A DNA stretch of 11,996 bases from an uncultured Clostridia bacterium (lineage in GTDB: Bacteria > Bacillota > Clostridia > Christensenellales > Aristaeellaceae), in the NCBI GenBank assembly GCA_937886445.1, contig CALGBY010000010.1:1-11996 (forward strand), written 5' to 3'. The translations under genes were made by a program, and so were the position numbers. Of the stretch, positions 1-7,617 are shown piece after piece. The stretch's first letter is position 1; each line of letters starts with the position of its first letter. The notes below the pieces were generated by a model that saw only the letters and a list, made by a program, of their open reading frames with translations, was not told the origin of the DNA and searched no databases.

Positions 1-10
1 TAACAAAAAT

Positions 11-39
11 GTAATATTTGCAATTAATGCGTAATATTT
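11..39 (+). repeat. Direct repeat GTAATATTT x2 upstream of the arabinofuranosidase promoter
   Basis: The 9-base word GTAATATTT occurs at 11-19 and again at 31-39, in the same orientation with a 20-base period, close to two helical turns. The repeats lie in an AT-rich patch about 70-95 bases upstream of the predicted transcription start of the arabinofuranosidase gene. Tandem half-sites at that distance are common for activators such as AraC-family proteins. An alternative is simple AT-rich upstream DNA that helps RNA polymerase. The repeat is seen directly; any regulatory role is inference. Confidence 0.35.
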
Positions 40-71
40 AAATGAGATGACCCTGATCCGCCTTGCAGCCG

Positions 72-101
72 TTGACAGCCCGAGGAGATCCGCTGTATAC
101 T
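72..101 (+). promoter_or_regulatory. Predicted sigma-A promoter for the GH51 gene
   Basis: A perfect -35 box TTGACA (72-77) is followed after 18 bases by TATACT (96-101), a 5/6 match to the -10 consensus. Transcription would start near 108, about 60 bases before the ATG at 168. The promoter lies inside the upstream extension of the reading frame, so it argues that translation starts at 168 and not at 63. Confidence 0.65.
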
Positions 102-167
102 TTAGGAACTCAAAACCCGTTTTTTGAAAAACACAGCCGGGCAGCCGCGGCGGAAAGGCAGAAACAT

Positions 168-1781
168 ATGAGAAAAACCAAGATCACAGTGCATCCATCC
201 TACAGGATCGGTACAGTATCCCCCCGTCTGTTCGGCGCGTTCCTTGAGCCGATCGGACATATGGTAAACGGCAGCATGTATAATCCGAAGCATCCTTCGG
301 CAGATAAAAACGGCATGAGACAGGATTTTGCCGGAGCGCTGAAGCAGGCGGGTCTGCCTGCCGTGCGTCTGCCGGGCGGAAATTTTGTATCCGGCTGGAG
401 CTGGAAGGATTCGATCGGCCCGATGAATGAGAGGAAGACCTGCCTTGACCTCGCGTGGAAGCAGTTCATCCCCAATACGGTAGGGCACGACGAATATCTG
501 CAGTGGGCGGAGCTTGCCGGCGCGGAAGCCATGTATACAGTAAACCTGGGCACCGGCAGCCTGAAGGACGCGCAGGAGCTGGTGGAGTATACCAATTTTG
601 AAGGCGGTACCTACTGGAGCGATCTGAGAAAAAAGAACGGTCATGAAAAGCCCTATGGCGTAAAGACCTGGTATCTGGGAAACGAACCGGACGGCCCGTG
701 GCAGATCGCTTCCTGGGAAAAGGATCCTGCCGGCTACGGGATCCTTGCCCATGAGGTATCCAAGGTGATCAAGTTCACCGATCCTGCCGCCGAAACCGCC
801 GCCTGCGTATCCTCCTCCCCATTCCTCAGCCATTATCCGGATTGGGACCTTGCCGCGCTTTCACAGTGCTATGAAACGGTAGACTATATATCCATGCATC
901 ACTACCATTCCGCCCCGCCGGACAATATCCCCGGCCTGCTTGCGGGGTATCTTGCCTTCGAGGATTATATCCGCACCGAGACCGCCCTGTGTGACCTGAT
1001 AAAAACAAAACTGCATTCGTCAAAAACCATGATGCTCAGCTTTGATGAATACGGTTCCTCCTTCCGGCCGGCCGGAAAAGTGAAATACGGTATGAACGGA
1101 AGGATACCGGCTGACAGCTTCTGCTCCTTTGACCCCGCGCAGAAATTTGTCCGTCATGACCCGGATGACTGGACAGACACGGGAATGCGCAGACCGCGCA
1201 TGAACGAGATCCTTCAGGCTCTGGCGACCGGTACCGTGCTGCTTACCCTGCTCCGTCACGCGGACCGGATCAGGATCGGCTGCGCTACCGGCGGTCTGGC
1301 CTGCCTGTGCATGACAGACAGGGAGCATATCTGGAAGGGCGCTTCCTACTGGCCGTTTGAGCAGATGATCCGCCTGTGCTCATCGGGCACCTCTCTGCAG
1401 GCAGTCACCGAATGTGAAAAATACAGCGTTGAAGGCTACGCGATCGATGATATGAACCAGTACAGCGGTTTTGATAACGCCGCGTACACGCAAACGGCGG
1501 CCGTGCTGAACAGGGACGAGGATGAACTGTACATCTTTGCCCTGAGCGCGGATACCGTCGGCGCTCAGGAGATCGAGATCGACGCGCGCGCCTTTGACCG
1601 CTATACCTTTGCCGAGCACATTTCTCTTTACGCCTCCTCCCCGGAAGACCGGAACACCTATGACAATGAGAATGTACTGATCCCCCGCAGTATCGATACA
1701 GCCGTGTGTACCGGCGGCGTTGTCAGCTCCGTGCTTCCTCCGCTTTCATGGAACCTGTTCCGCTTTACAAGACACCGCTGA
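168..1781 (+). CDS. Alpha-L-arabinofuranosidase, GH51, intracellular
   Basis: This 537-residue protein matches GH51 alpha-L-arabinofuranosidases (usually about 500 residues), which release terminal arabinose from arabinan and arabinoxylan oligosaccharides by a retaining mechanism. The N-terminal region carries the family signature around residues 22-32 (FGAFLEPIGHM) and RLPGGNF at 67-73. The likely acid/base is Glu173 in WYLGNEPDGPW, and the likely nucleophile is Glu294 in SFDEYG. The C-terminal 150 or so residues look like the usual beta-sandwich. There is no signal peptide, so it probably acts in the cytoplasm on imported oligosaccharides. I chose ATG 168 because GGAAAGG at 152-158 precedes it, the homologous sequence begins there, and a promoter overlaps the longer frame that starts at 63. 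No arabinose genes or transporter lie next to it, so it may work as a stand-alone gene. Exact substrate specificity within GH51 cannot be read from sequence. Confidence 0.9.
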   Translation: MRKTKITVHPSYRIGTVSPRLFGAFLEPIGHMVNGSMYNPKHPSADKNGMRQDFAGALKQAGLPAVRLPGGNFVSGWSWKDSIGPMNERKTCLDLAWKQFIPNTVGHDEYLQWAELAGAEAMYTVNLGTGSLKDAQELVEYTNFEGGTYWSDLRKKNGHEKPYGVKTWYLGNEPDGPWQIASWEKDPAGYGILAHEVSKVIKFTDPAAETAACVSSSPFLSHYPDWDLAALSQCYETVDYISMHHYHSAPPDNIPGLLAGYLAFEDYIRTETALCDLIKTKLHSSKTMMLSFDEYGSSFRPAGKVKYGMNGRIPADSFCSFDPAQKFVRHDPDDWTDTGMRRPRMNEILQALATGTVLLTLLRHADRIRIGCATGGLACLCMTDREHIWKGASYWPFEQMIRLCSSGTSLQAVTECEKYSVEGYAIDDMNQYSGFDNAAYTQTAAVLNRDEDELYIFALSADTVGAQEIEIDARAFDRYTFAEHISLYASSPEDRNTYDNENVLIPRSIDTAVCTGGVVSSVLPPLSWNLFRFTRHR

Positions 1782-1904
1782 ACGATCGCGATATTACAGT
1801 TGAACCGGCAACAAGTATCAACAAGCATACCATATTCTGCCATATGTCATCCATGTATCGGTCGGCTTACCATCATCCCCCGATCCAATGAAAAAGGAGA
1901 AAAA

Positions 1905-2570
1905 ATGATCCGGGTCCTGTTTTGCGATGTTGCTCCGCTGTATGAAGAAGGAGCCCGCGAAAGTGTTCTGCGCTGTCTGTCTCCCGAAAGACGCCATAAA
2001 GCAGACAGATTTTTGTTTGCCGCGGACAAGGCACTCTGCGCGGGCGCGGGTGTCCTGCTGGATAAAGCGCTGAAGGAATACGGTCTCAGCGAAAACACGG
2101 TACGTTATGCCTACGGTCCGCACGGAAAACCGTTCATCCCCGAGCTTCCCGAATTCCGTTTCAATATCAGTCATTCCGGCATGTCGGCGGTGCTTGCCAT
2201 ATCGGACAGAGAGATCGGAATAGACATCGAAAAAGAAGGAAAGGCGGATTTGGCTGTCGCAAAGCGTTTCTTTACCGCCCCGGAATACGCGTATCTGTGC
2301 GCTCAGCCGGACAGTAACGAAAGAAACCGAGCGTTCTTCCGCATATGGACGGCAAAGGAAAGCTTTATCAAGGCCGTGGGAACAGGGCTGACCGTCTCGC
2401 CCGAAACCTTTGAGATCCGCATTTCGGGCTCAGAAATGTCAGTCATTCAGGATATCGTGCCGGAGACCTATACGCTGCGGGAGCTTTCGCTGCGGCCGGG
2501 TTATCTTTCCGTGCTTTCTGTAAGGGGCGACACGGCAGAGGATATACAGTATATCCGGATCGATTTATAG
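1905..2570 (+). CDS. 4'-phosphopantetheinyl transferase, Sfp type
   Basis: This 221-residue protein transfers the phosphopantetheine arm of CoA to a conserved serine on carrier proteins of fatty acid, polyketide or nonribosomal peptide synthases. It has the Sfp/Gsp/HetI-type size (about 220-240 residues, against about 120 for AcpS) and the conserved motifs in order: FNISHSG at 86-92, GIDIE at 105-109 (magnesium ligands Asp107 and Glu109) and WTAKES at 148-153 (Glu152), followed by KAVGTGL. The start at ATG 1905 follows AAAGGAGA (1893-1900); the frame is open upstream but nothing there looks like the family. The gap of 123 bases after the GH51 gene shows no clear promoter or terminator, so read-through from the GH51 promoter is possible. 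No synthase or carrier protein is present in the window, so its partner is unknown; it could be the only PPTase serving the fatty acid ACP. Confidence 0.9.
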   Translation: MIRVLFCDVAPLYEEGARESVLRCLSPERRHKADRFLFAADKALCAGAGVLLDKALKEYGLSENTVRYAYGPHGKPFIPELPEFRFNISHSGMSAVLAISDREIGIDIEKEGKADLAVAKRFFTAPEYAYLCAQPDSNERNRAFFRIWTAKESFIKAVGTGLTVSPETFEIRISGSEMSVIQDIVPETYTLRELSLRPGYLSVLSVRGDTAEDIQYIRIDL

Positions 2571-2579
2571 TACCGCAGG

Positions 2580-2616
2580 ATCAGCATTCCCGGGGTTGCC
2601 GGAATGCTGATTTTTT
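2580..2616 (+). terminator. Rho-independent terminator after the PPTase gene
   Basis: An 11-base perfect stem (ATCAGCATTCC at 2580-2590 with GGAATGCTGAT at 2601-2611) closes a 10-base loop and runs into TTTTTT at 2611-2616. It begins 10 bases after the PPTase stop codon. Confidence 0.9.
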
Positions 2617-2618
2617 GA

Positions 2619-2647
2619 TTGCGATACTGCTGGAAAAATGGTATAAT
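2619..2647 (+). promoter_or_regulatory. Predicted sigma-A promoter for the MFS gene
   Basis: A perfect TATAAT (2642-2647) is preceded at a 17-base spacing by TTGCGA (2619-2624, 4/6). It starts only three bases beyond the T-run of the preceding terminator. It gives a leader of about 80 bases before the ATG at 2737. Confidence 0.65.
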
Positions 2648-2736
2648 ATTGATGTATGCTATTTTCCGCTATACAAGGCATACAGGGCGCAGCATGAGAA
2701 TCCGTAACGGTTCCGCCGCTGAAAGGATCATTTGAA

Positions 2737-3981
2737 ATGGATCTGACAAAAAATGTGAAACGCAATATGACTCCTCTGTATTCCGTCATCACGGCGGGGT
2801 TCTGGATGAGTTACTGCATCTGTGTCGCCTATGCCGGTGAATACCTTTCCAAGCAGCTGGGCTATACCGCGTCCGCCTATGGGCTCATTATGGCAATGGG
2901 CAGTCTGGCAGGGGCGATACTGGCGCCTGTTCTCGGTATGCTGGCGGACAGGTACCGCAGGCTGACGCCGCTCAGGCTGGTGCTCCCGCTGATTTTCGTG
3001 CAGGCGGTATCGCTCATCGTGCTGCTCCTTTCAGCACAAAAGGGAGTGTGCTTCGCGAACACAGCCGCGTTCACCGTCTATATGGCCTCCAGCATTCCCG
3101 TCAACACGGTGAACCTGAAAATGTGCATGGATATCCAGCGCGCGGGCGGCCAGCTGAATTACTCACTTGCCCGCGGTCTCGGCTCCTTCGGATTTGTGAT
3201 CATCTCCACTGTTATCGGCATCCTGATGGAAAAGGTGAGCTATGTATGGGTCCCCATCGGCGGCCTGATCCTTGTCGTTTTAGAGGTCCCACTCCACCTT
3301 CTGGCCGATCTCCGTTTGAAGGGGCTCAAAGCGATCTCCTCTGAAAACGAACCGGATACCGCGAAGGACGCTCCCGCCGCATCCTCCATGACGGATTTTG
3401 TAAAGAACAACGGGCGTTTCTGTCTGATGCTTATCGGCACCGTGCTGATCTTTATTGCCCACAATCTGGACTGCAATTTCCTTACCGAGATCAACAACGC
3501 TCTGGGCGGCACCTCCGCCACCATCGGCTATATCTCCGCGTTTACCGCCATTGTGGAAGTACCGGTCATGGTGTTTTTTGTTCCCGTCTTCGGCAAAATG
3601 CGTGAAAGCACGCTGATGCGGTTTGCCTTTGTGATGTTTGTGTTCAAAATGCTGGCCTATGCGCTTTCCCCTTCCATTCCGGTACTGTTTGCCGCCCGCA
3701 TCCTGCAGGCACCCAGCTACGCGCTGTACACCGCGGCCACCGTTCCCTATGTATCCAAGGTGATCGCGCCCCGTGACGCCAATAAGGGTCAAAGTCTGGC
3801 GTTTACAATGAGCACGGTGGGCTCCATCATCGCAAACACCTTCGGCGGCACAATGTTTGAACAGCTCGGCAAAACACAGACGCTGCTCATCGGCGTTGTG
3901 ATCACTGCCGCGGGAGCCGCGCTCGCGTACATCGGCATCCAGAAGGTAAGCAAGAATGTTCCGGACGCCGCCCGTGAATGA
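2737..3981 (+). CDS. Major facilitator superfamily transporter, substrate unknown
   Basis: This 414-residue polytopic membrane protein has the size and hydrophobicity pattern of a 12-helix MFS carrier. The loop after helix 2 carries a motif-A-like segment GMLADRYRR at 67-75. The mid-protein charged stretch (about residues 190-226) would be the long cytoplasmic loop between the two six-helix halves. NYSLARGLGSFGF at 141-153 recalls the LacY/nucleoside-symporter-like branch (MFS_1_like), so a sugar or nucleoside is a fair guess, but no residue fixes the substrate. The ATG at 2737 is preceded by AAAGGA at 2722-2727. It has its own promoter, and 75 bases separate it from the VTC gene without a clear terminator, so the three genes may share transcripts. 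Confidence 0.85.
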   Translation: MDLTKNVKRNMTPLYSVITAGFWMSYCICVAYAGEYLSKQLGYTASAYGLIMAMGSLAGAILAPVLGMLADRYRRLTPLRLVLPLIFVQAVSLIVLLLSAQKGVCFANTAAFTVYMASSIPVNTVNLKMCMDIQRAGGQLNYSLARGLGSFGFVIISTVIGILMEKVSYVWVPIGGLILVVLEVPLHLLADLRLKGLKAISSENEPDTAKDAPAASSMTDFVKNNGRFCLMLIGTVLIFIAHNLDCNFLTEINNALGGTSATIGYISAFTAIVEVPVMVFFVPVFGKMRESTLMRFAFVMFVFKMLAYALSPSIPVLFAARILQAPSYALYTAATVPYVSKVIAPRDANKGQSLAFTMSTVGSIIANTFGGTMFEQLGKTQTLLIGVVITAAGAALAYIGIQKVSKNVPDAARE

Positions 3982-4056
3982 TCGCGTACGGATCTTCCGT
4001 TTTCAGTTGCTCTTTATCCGGTGTTTCAGGATCATCTTTTGAGAAAGGAGGCAGCC

Positions 4057-4794
4057 ATGCAGTTCAGCTTTGAACGCTACGAAAAAAAATATCTGCTCAC
4101 GCGTGATCAGTATCTGGCGCTGCGCGGCCGCCTTTCCTCCCATATGCAGACAGATCAGTACGGTGTTCATACCATCTCAAGCGTCTACTATGATACACCG
4201 GACAGATATCTGATCAGGCGCTCGCTTGAGCACCCCAGGTTCAAGGAAAAATTCCGGCTGCGCGCTTACGGCGACTGGGAACCGGGACAGAAATTTTTTG
4301 CGGAGATCAAAAAGAAATTGAACGGTGTGGTATATAAACGCCGCGTGTTCTGCTCAGAAGAAGAGTTTGCCGGTCTTCTTTCCGGGCAGCTCATAGCAAC
4401 CGAGAGCACGCAGATCCAAAGAGAGATCCTCTATCTGTTTTCGCGTTTTCCGCTTTCGCCCTCTGCTCTGATCAAATATGAACGCGAAGCGCTTTTCAGC
4501 ACGGAAGAGAAAGAACTGCGCATCACCTTTGATTCCAATGTGCGCGGCAGCGACATGGATCACATCTCCTTTTTATCTGAAAACGAAAAAGACATCCTGT
4601 CATGCTTTCCGGGGAAAGAGTATCTGATGGAGATCAAGTTCCCGTCTTCGGCTCCGCTCTGGCTTTGCAGGATCCTCAGTGAGGAGAAGATCCTTCCCCG
4701 CAGCTTTTCCAAGTACGGCGTATTTTATACAGATTCCCTCCGTTCTGCCCGTTTTCAGGCACAACATACCAAATATCACCAAGAAAGCAGGTAA
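4057..4794 (+). CDS. VTC-domain (polyphosphate polymerase-like) protein
   Basis: This 245-residue protein is a single VTC domain, the triphosphate-tunnel fold that in yeast Vtc4 makes polyphosphate from ATP. Tunnel-type conserved blocks are visible in order: FERYEKKYLL (5-14), YYDT (44-47), KFRLRAYG (65-72), FAEIKKK (81-87), KRRV (94-97), YEREAL (141-146), RITFD (155-159), MEIKF (191-195) and SFSKYG (216-221). These supply the basic phosphate-binding residues and acidic metal ligands (for example Glu192). It lacks SPX and membrane domains, so it is the small bacterial form. ATG 4057 is preceded by AAAGGAGG at 4044-4051; the frame is open further upstream from a GTG at 4021, but that start has no ribosome site. 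It ends 6 bases before the DUF4956 gene, a pairing repeatedly seen in bacteria. Synthesis of polyphosphate by such bacterial proteins is inference; polyphosphate binding or cleavage is also possible. Confidence 0.85.
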   Translation: MQFSFERYEKKYLLTRDQYLALRGRLSSHMQTDQYGVHTISSVYYDTPDRYLIRRSLEHPRFKEKFRLRAYGDWEPGQKFFAEIKKKLNGVVYKRRVFCSEEEFAGLLSGQLIATESTQIQREILYLFSRFPLSPSALIKYEREALFSTEEKELRITFDSNVRGSDMDHISFLSENEKDILSCFPGKEYLMEIKFPSSAPLWLCRILSEEKILPRSFSKYGVFYTDSLRSARFQAQHTKYHQESR

Positions 4795-4800
4795 TTCATC

Positions 4801-5478
4801 ATGAACATTCTTCAAAGCGTGATCCCGTACGGAACGAATATCTCGGTCGGCACCTTCGTGCTGCTGCTGCTTGCGGCTTTCGTGCTTGGCATCCTGAACA
4901 TGCTGGTATTCTCCTTCAGGAACAGGCAGAGTGCAAGCAGCTCCGTTTCGCTCGTGCTGCTTCCCGTGGCGGTATGTGTTGTCATCATGCTGGTAAATGA
5001 AAAGCTGGGGGCCGGCATTGCCGTGGCCGGAGCGTTCAGTCTGGTACGTTTCCGCAGCCGTCCGGGCTCGGCAAGAGATATCGTGTCGGTATTCATCTGT
5101 GTGGTGCTCGGTGCCGCGATCGGTATGGGCTATGTCGCCGCGGCGGCGATCCTTTTCGTGTTTACGGCGGTCACAGTATTCCTGATCGCGCTGATCCCTG
5201 CGTTTTCCGATACTCATTCCGCGCACCGTCAGCTTCGCGTGACCATTTCCGAAGATCAGGATTACAACGGGCTTTTCGACGAAGTATTCCGCCGCTACGG
5301 CGTAAAGGCGCGCCTTATCCGTGTTAAAAGCGCGGCAATGGGCACACTTTTTGAACTCACCTACGATATCAGCCTGCCCGGCGGTACCGTTTCGAAAGCG
5401 TTTCTGGATGACATCCGCGTGCTCAACCTCAATCAGACAGTGATCGTTGGATCATTCAGCGAGAGCGATATGCTTTGA
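4801..5478 (+). CDS. DUF4956 membrane protein, partner of the VTC protein
   Basis: This 225-residue protein has an N-terminal membrane half (hydrophobic segments near residues 17-38, 48-66, 70-82 and 94-135) and a C-terminal soluble domain of about 90 residues starting near 140. The motif GAFSLVRFRSRPGSARD (77-93) between membrane segments is typical of DUF4956 proteins. Size and architecture fit that family, whose function is not established. The gene starts 6 bases after the VTC stop with only a weak ribosome site, which suggests translational coupling and a joint product. A natural reading is that it anchors the VTC protein or forms a channel for its product, but nothing in the sequence proves this. 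CotH-like kinase genes, which often accompany this pair, are absent here. Confidence 0.8.
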   Translation: MNILQSVIPYGTNISVGTFVLLLLAAFVLGILNMLVFSFRNRQSASSSVSLVLLPVAVCVVIMLVNEKLGAGIAVAGAFSLVRFRSRPGSARDIVSVFICVVLGAAIGMGYVAAAAILFVFTAVTVFLIALIPAFSDTHSAHRQLRVTISEDQDYNGLFDEVFRRYGVKARLIRVKSAAMGTLFELTYDISLPGGTVSKAFLDDIRVLNLNQTVIVGSFSESDML

Positions 5479-5483
5479 CCGCC

Positions 5484-5520
5484 ATGCCGTCTCTCTTAGC
5501 AGAGACGGTATTTGTATTTC
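5484..5520 (+). terminator. Candidate terminator hairpin after the DUF4956 gene
   Basis: ATGCCGTCTCT (5484-5494) pairs with AGAGACGGTAT (5501-5511) with one G-T pair and a 6-base loop, followed by an interrupted T-rich stretch (TTTGTATTTC). The stem is good but the U-run is broken, so termination may be partial. No convincing promoter lies between it and tmcAL, which favours leaky termination with read-through into tmcAL. Confidence 0.55.
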
Positions 5521-5558
5521 TGCAGTTTTATCAGACCTTTATGAAGGGAGGGCATGCT

Positions 5559-6743
5559 GTGAGCTCTGTCGGAATCATTGCCGAATATGATCCTTTTCAC
5601 CGCGGGCATGCCCGGCATATCGAAAAAGCAAAAGAATACTCCGGCTGTGACACGGTGATCTCGGTAATGAGCGGCAGCTTTACCCAGAGAGGAATGCCGT
5701 CCATGTTTTCTCCCCGGGCGCGCGCCGAAGCGGCCGTTCTCGCCGGAGCCGATGTATGCCTGCTGCTGCCCACGGCCTTTGCCGTAAGGGAAGCGGAAAA
5801 TTTTGCTTTGGGCGGTGTGTATCTGCTTTCCAAAGCCGGTGCCACCCATCTTTCCTTCGGCTGTGAAACGCCGGAGCCCGCATTGCTCCTTTCAGCCGCG
5901 AAAATACTTGAAAACGAGCCGGAGCCCTTCCGGGTCACAATGAAGGAGGCCCTCGGCTCGGGCCTGTCTCACGCGAGAGCACGCGGGGAAGCGCTGAAAA
6001 AACTGCTCGGCACGGACGCGGAAACGTTTTCTCTGCCCAATAATACGCTGGCTGTCTGCTATCTGCGCGCGATCCTTCGCCTCTCTTCTCCCCTGATCCC
6101 CGTTCCCGTTTTACGGGAGGGAGACTATCATTCCCTCTCTCTTGAACAGGCTTATCCCTCCGCCGCGGCGCTGAGAAGGGCGGCAGGAGACGGAGACATC
6201 TCCGCGCTTGAAACGGGCATACCGGAATGCTGCCGAAAAGTGTTGACAGACGAGGCTGCCGTCGGTCTGCTCTGCAAAGAGGACAGTACGGACAGCATCC
6301 TGATGTATCTGCTGGACGGTATGAAGCCCGAAGAGCTTGCGGCCTGCCCGGAATGCGGGGAGGGGCTTGAAAAACGCGTGCTGAATGCTCTGCATCAGGC
6401 GCACGGAAGAGAGGAACTGATCGCGCTCGTCAAAACAAAGCGGTATACCTACTCAAGGATCAGCCGTCTGCTGTGCCATGCTCTGCTTGGAATCACAAGA
6501 AACAGTCTGCCGCCCCTGCCTGTGTATACCCGTGTGCTCGCCTGCCGCGAAAGCGCGCTTCCGCTCCTAAGGGATATCACAGACCGGTTCGGTAATGAGA
6601 TCGAAACGGTAAGCCGCCCGGCAAAGGCAATCTCCGCCTGCTTTGAGCAGGAGATGAGAGCCGACCGGCTGCGTCTGATCCTGACAAAGCAAAGCACCGG
6701 CAGCGCCTACAGTGAATACAACCCCGTTATACGCGGGATCTGA
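5559..6743 (+). CDS. tmcAL: tRNA(Met) cytidine acetate ligase TmcAL (YlbM family)
   Basis: This 394-residue protein matches TmcAL, which activates acetate with ATP and forms N4-acetylcytidine at the wobble position of elongator tRNA-Met. The nucleotidyltransferase signature is at the N terminus: GIIAEYDPFHRGH (5-17) with the HxGH motif at 14-17, then SGSFTQRG and LLLPTAFAVREAENFALGGV. The C-terminal block KRYTYSRISRLLCHALLGI is also typical. Most relatives have EYNPFHNGH, so Asp11 and Arg15 are mild variants. I start it at GTG 5559 because AGGGAGG (5545-5551) sits 7 bases upstream and family homology begins there; an ATG at 5541 in the same frame lies on top of that site, and one at 5475 overlaps the preceding gene and the hairpin. 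It is followed after 11 bases by the fumarase alpha gene, so they are likely co-transcribed. Confidence 0.88.
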   Translation: MSSVGIIAEYDPFHRGHARHIEKAKEYSGCDTVISVMSGSFTQRGMPSMFSPRARAEAAVLAGADVCLLLPTAFAVREAENFALGGVYLLSKAGATHLSFGCETPEPALLLSAAKILENEPEPFRVTMKEALGSGLSHARARGEALKKLLGTDAETFSLPNNTLAVCYLRAILRLSSPLIPVPVLREGDYHSLSLEQAYPSAAALRRAAGDGDISALETGIPECCRKVLTDEAAVGLLCKEDSTDSILMYLLDGMKPEELAACPECGEGLEKRVLNALHQAHGREELIALVKTKRYTYSRISRLLCHALLGITRNSLPPLPVYTRVLACRESALPLLRDITDRFGNEIETVSRPAKAISACFEQEMRADRLRLILTKQSTGSAYSEYNPVIRGI

Positions 6744-6754
6744 CAGAGGAAGCC

Positions 6755-7594
6755 ATGAAAGAAATCAGTTGTAATGAGATCACCGAAAAGATCCGCGGCG
6801 CGTTTCTCGCCTGTGCCTGCGCATCAAAAAGCGCATCCGCTCTGCAAAGAGCGCTTTCGGAGGAAGCCTCCCCCCTTGGCAGGGAGGTATTGAGTGAGCT
6901 GCTTGAAAACTACGATATCGCAGGCCGGGAAATGGTACCCGTCTGCCAGGATACCGGAATGGCAACAGTATTTGCCGAGGTGGGTCAGGAGGTGCACATT
7001 ACCGGCGGCGCCTTTGAAAGCGCCGTGCAGGAGGGTGTCCGGCGTGCCTATACGGAAGGTTACCTGAGAAAAAGCGTGGTAAAGGATCCTCTATACGAGC
7101 GCGTCAATACCGGTGACAACACGCCTGCTGTGATCCATACCCGGCTCATTTCAGGAGACAGTATCCGTTTTCTGTGCATCGCGAAGGGCTTCGGCAGTGA
7201 AAACATGTCCCGTCTTTTCATGCTCGCGCCGGCTGAAGGAGAAAAAGGTGTTCTGGAAGCCATCGTAAAGGCCGTCAGTGAAGCAGGCCCCAATCCGTGT
7301 CCTCCGGTAACTGTCGGTGTCAGCATCGGCGGGAGCGCCGAAAGCGCGATGGAGGCGGCAAAAAGAATGACGGCATGTGCGCCGGAGTATATCAATCCCG
7401 ATCCCCGTTATGCCGCGCTTGAGCAAAAAGCGCTCGCGGCGGTCAACCGTCTCGGCATCGGGCCGGGAGGTACCGGAGGTGTCACCACCGCGCTCGCGGT
7501 GCATATTTTCCCCATGCCCACCCACATCGCGGGCATGCCTGTCGCCGTCAACATCTGCTGTCACGCCCTCAGGTATGCATCCGCCGTGATCTGA
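6755..7594 (+). CDS. Class I fumarate hydratase (or L-tartrate dehydratase) alpha subunit
   Basis: This 279-residue protein is the cluster-binding subunit of a two-subunit [4Fe-4S] hydro-lyase, which interconverts malate and fumarate (or dehydrates tartrate). Three cysteines at the expected places are visible: Cys64 in PVCQDTG, Cys182 in PNPCPP and Cys269 in VNICCHA. The substrate-site segments GDNTPAVIH (120-128) and KGFGSENMSRL (144-154) and the glycine-rich GIGPGGTGG (234-242) are conserved. Full length matches the N-terminal half of FumA and matches TtdA. ATG 6755 follows AGAGGAAG. The beta subunit follows after 23 bases. Fumarase is more likely than tartrate dehydratase in a fermenting anaerobe, where malate-to-fumarate feeds succinate formation and aspartate metabolism, but sequence alone does not settle it. 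The cluster makes it oxygen-sensitive. Confidence 0.9.
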   Translation: MKEISCNEITEKIRGAFLACACASKSASALQRALSEEASPLGREVLSELLENYDIAGREMVPVCQDTGMATVFAEVGQEVHITGGAFESAVQEGVRRAYTEGYLRKSVVKDPLYERVNTGDNTPAVIHTRLISGDSIRFLCIAKGFGSENMSRLFMLAPAEGEKGVLEAIVKAVSEAGPNPCPPVTVGVSIGGSAESAMEAAKRMTACAPEYINPDPRYAALEQKALAAVNRLGIGPGGTGGVTTALAVHIFPMPTHIAGMPVAVNICCHALRYASAVI

Positions 7595-7617
7595 CCCTTT
7601 TTACGGAGGCGATCTTC

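Noticed and set aside
63..167. Upstream extension of the arabinofuranosidase reading frame from an ATG at 63
   Set aside because: It has no good ribosome site, the residues do not resemble GH51 proteins, and a TTGACA/TATACT promoter lies inside it.
102..833. Minus-strand open frame of 243 codons opposite the GH51 gene
   Set aside because: It is a shadow of a strongly conserved coding region.
1782..1904. Gap between the GH51 and PPTase genes, searched for a promoter, terminator or small RNA
   Set aside because: Only short palindromes such as ATCGCGAT and a 5-base stem with a large loop were seen; none supports a call beyond the ribosome site of the next gene.
3988..4004. Small hairpin ACGGA/TCCGT followed by TTTTC after the MFS gene
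   Set aside because: A 5-base stem with a 3-base loop and a short T-run is too weak to call a terminator.
4005..4040. Possible promoter TTGCTC with GATCAT upstream of the VTC gene
   Set aside because: Matches to consensus are only 3/6 and 4/6, close to what chance gives.
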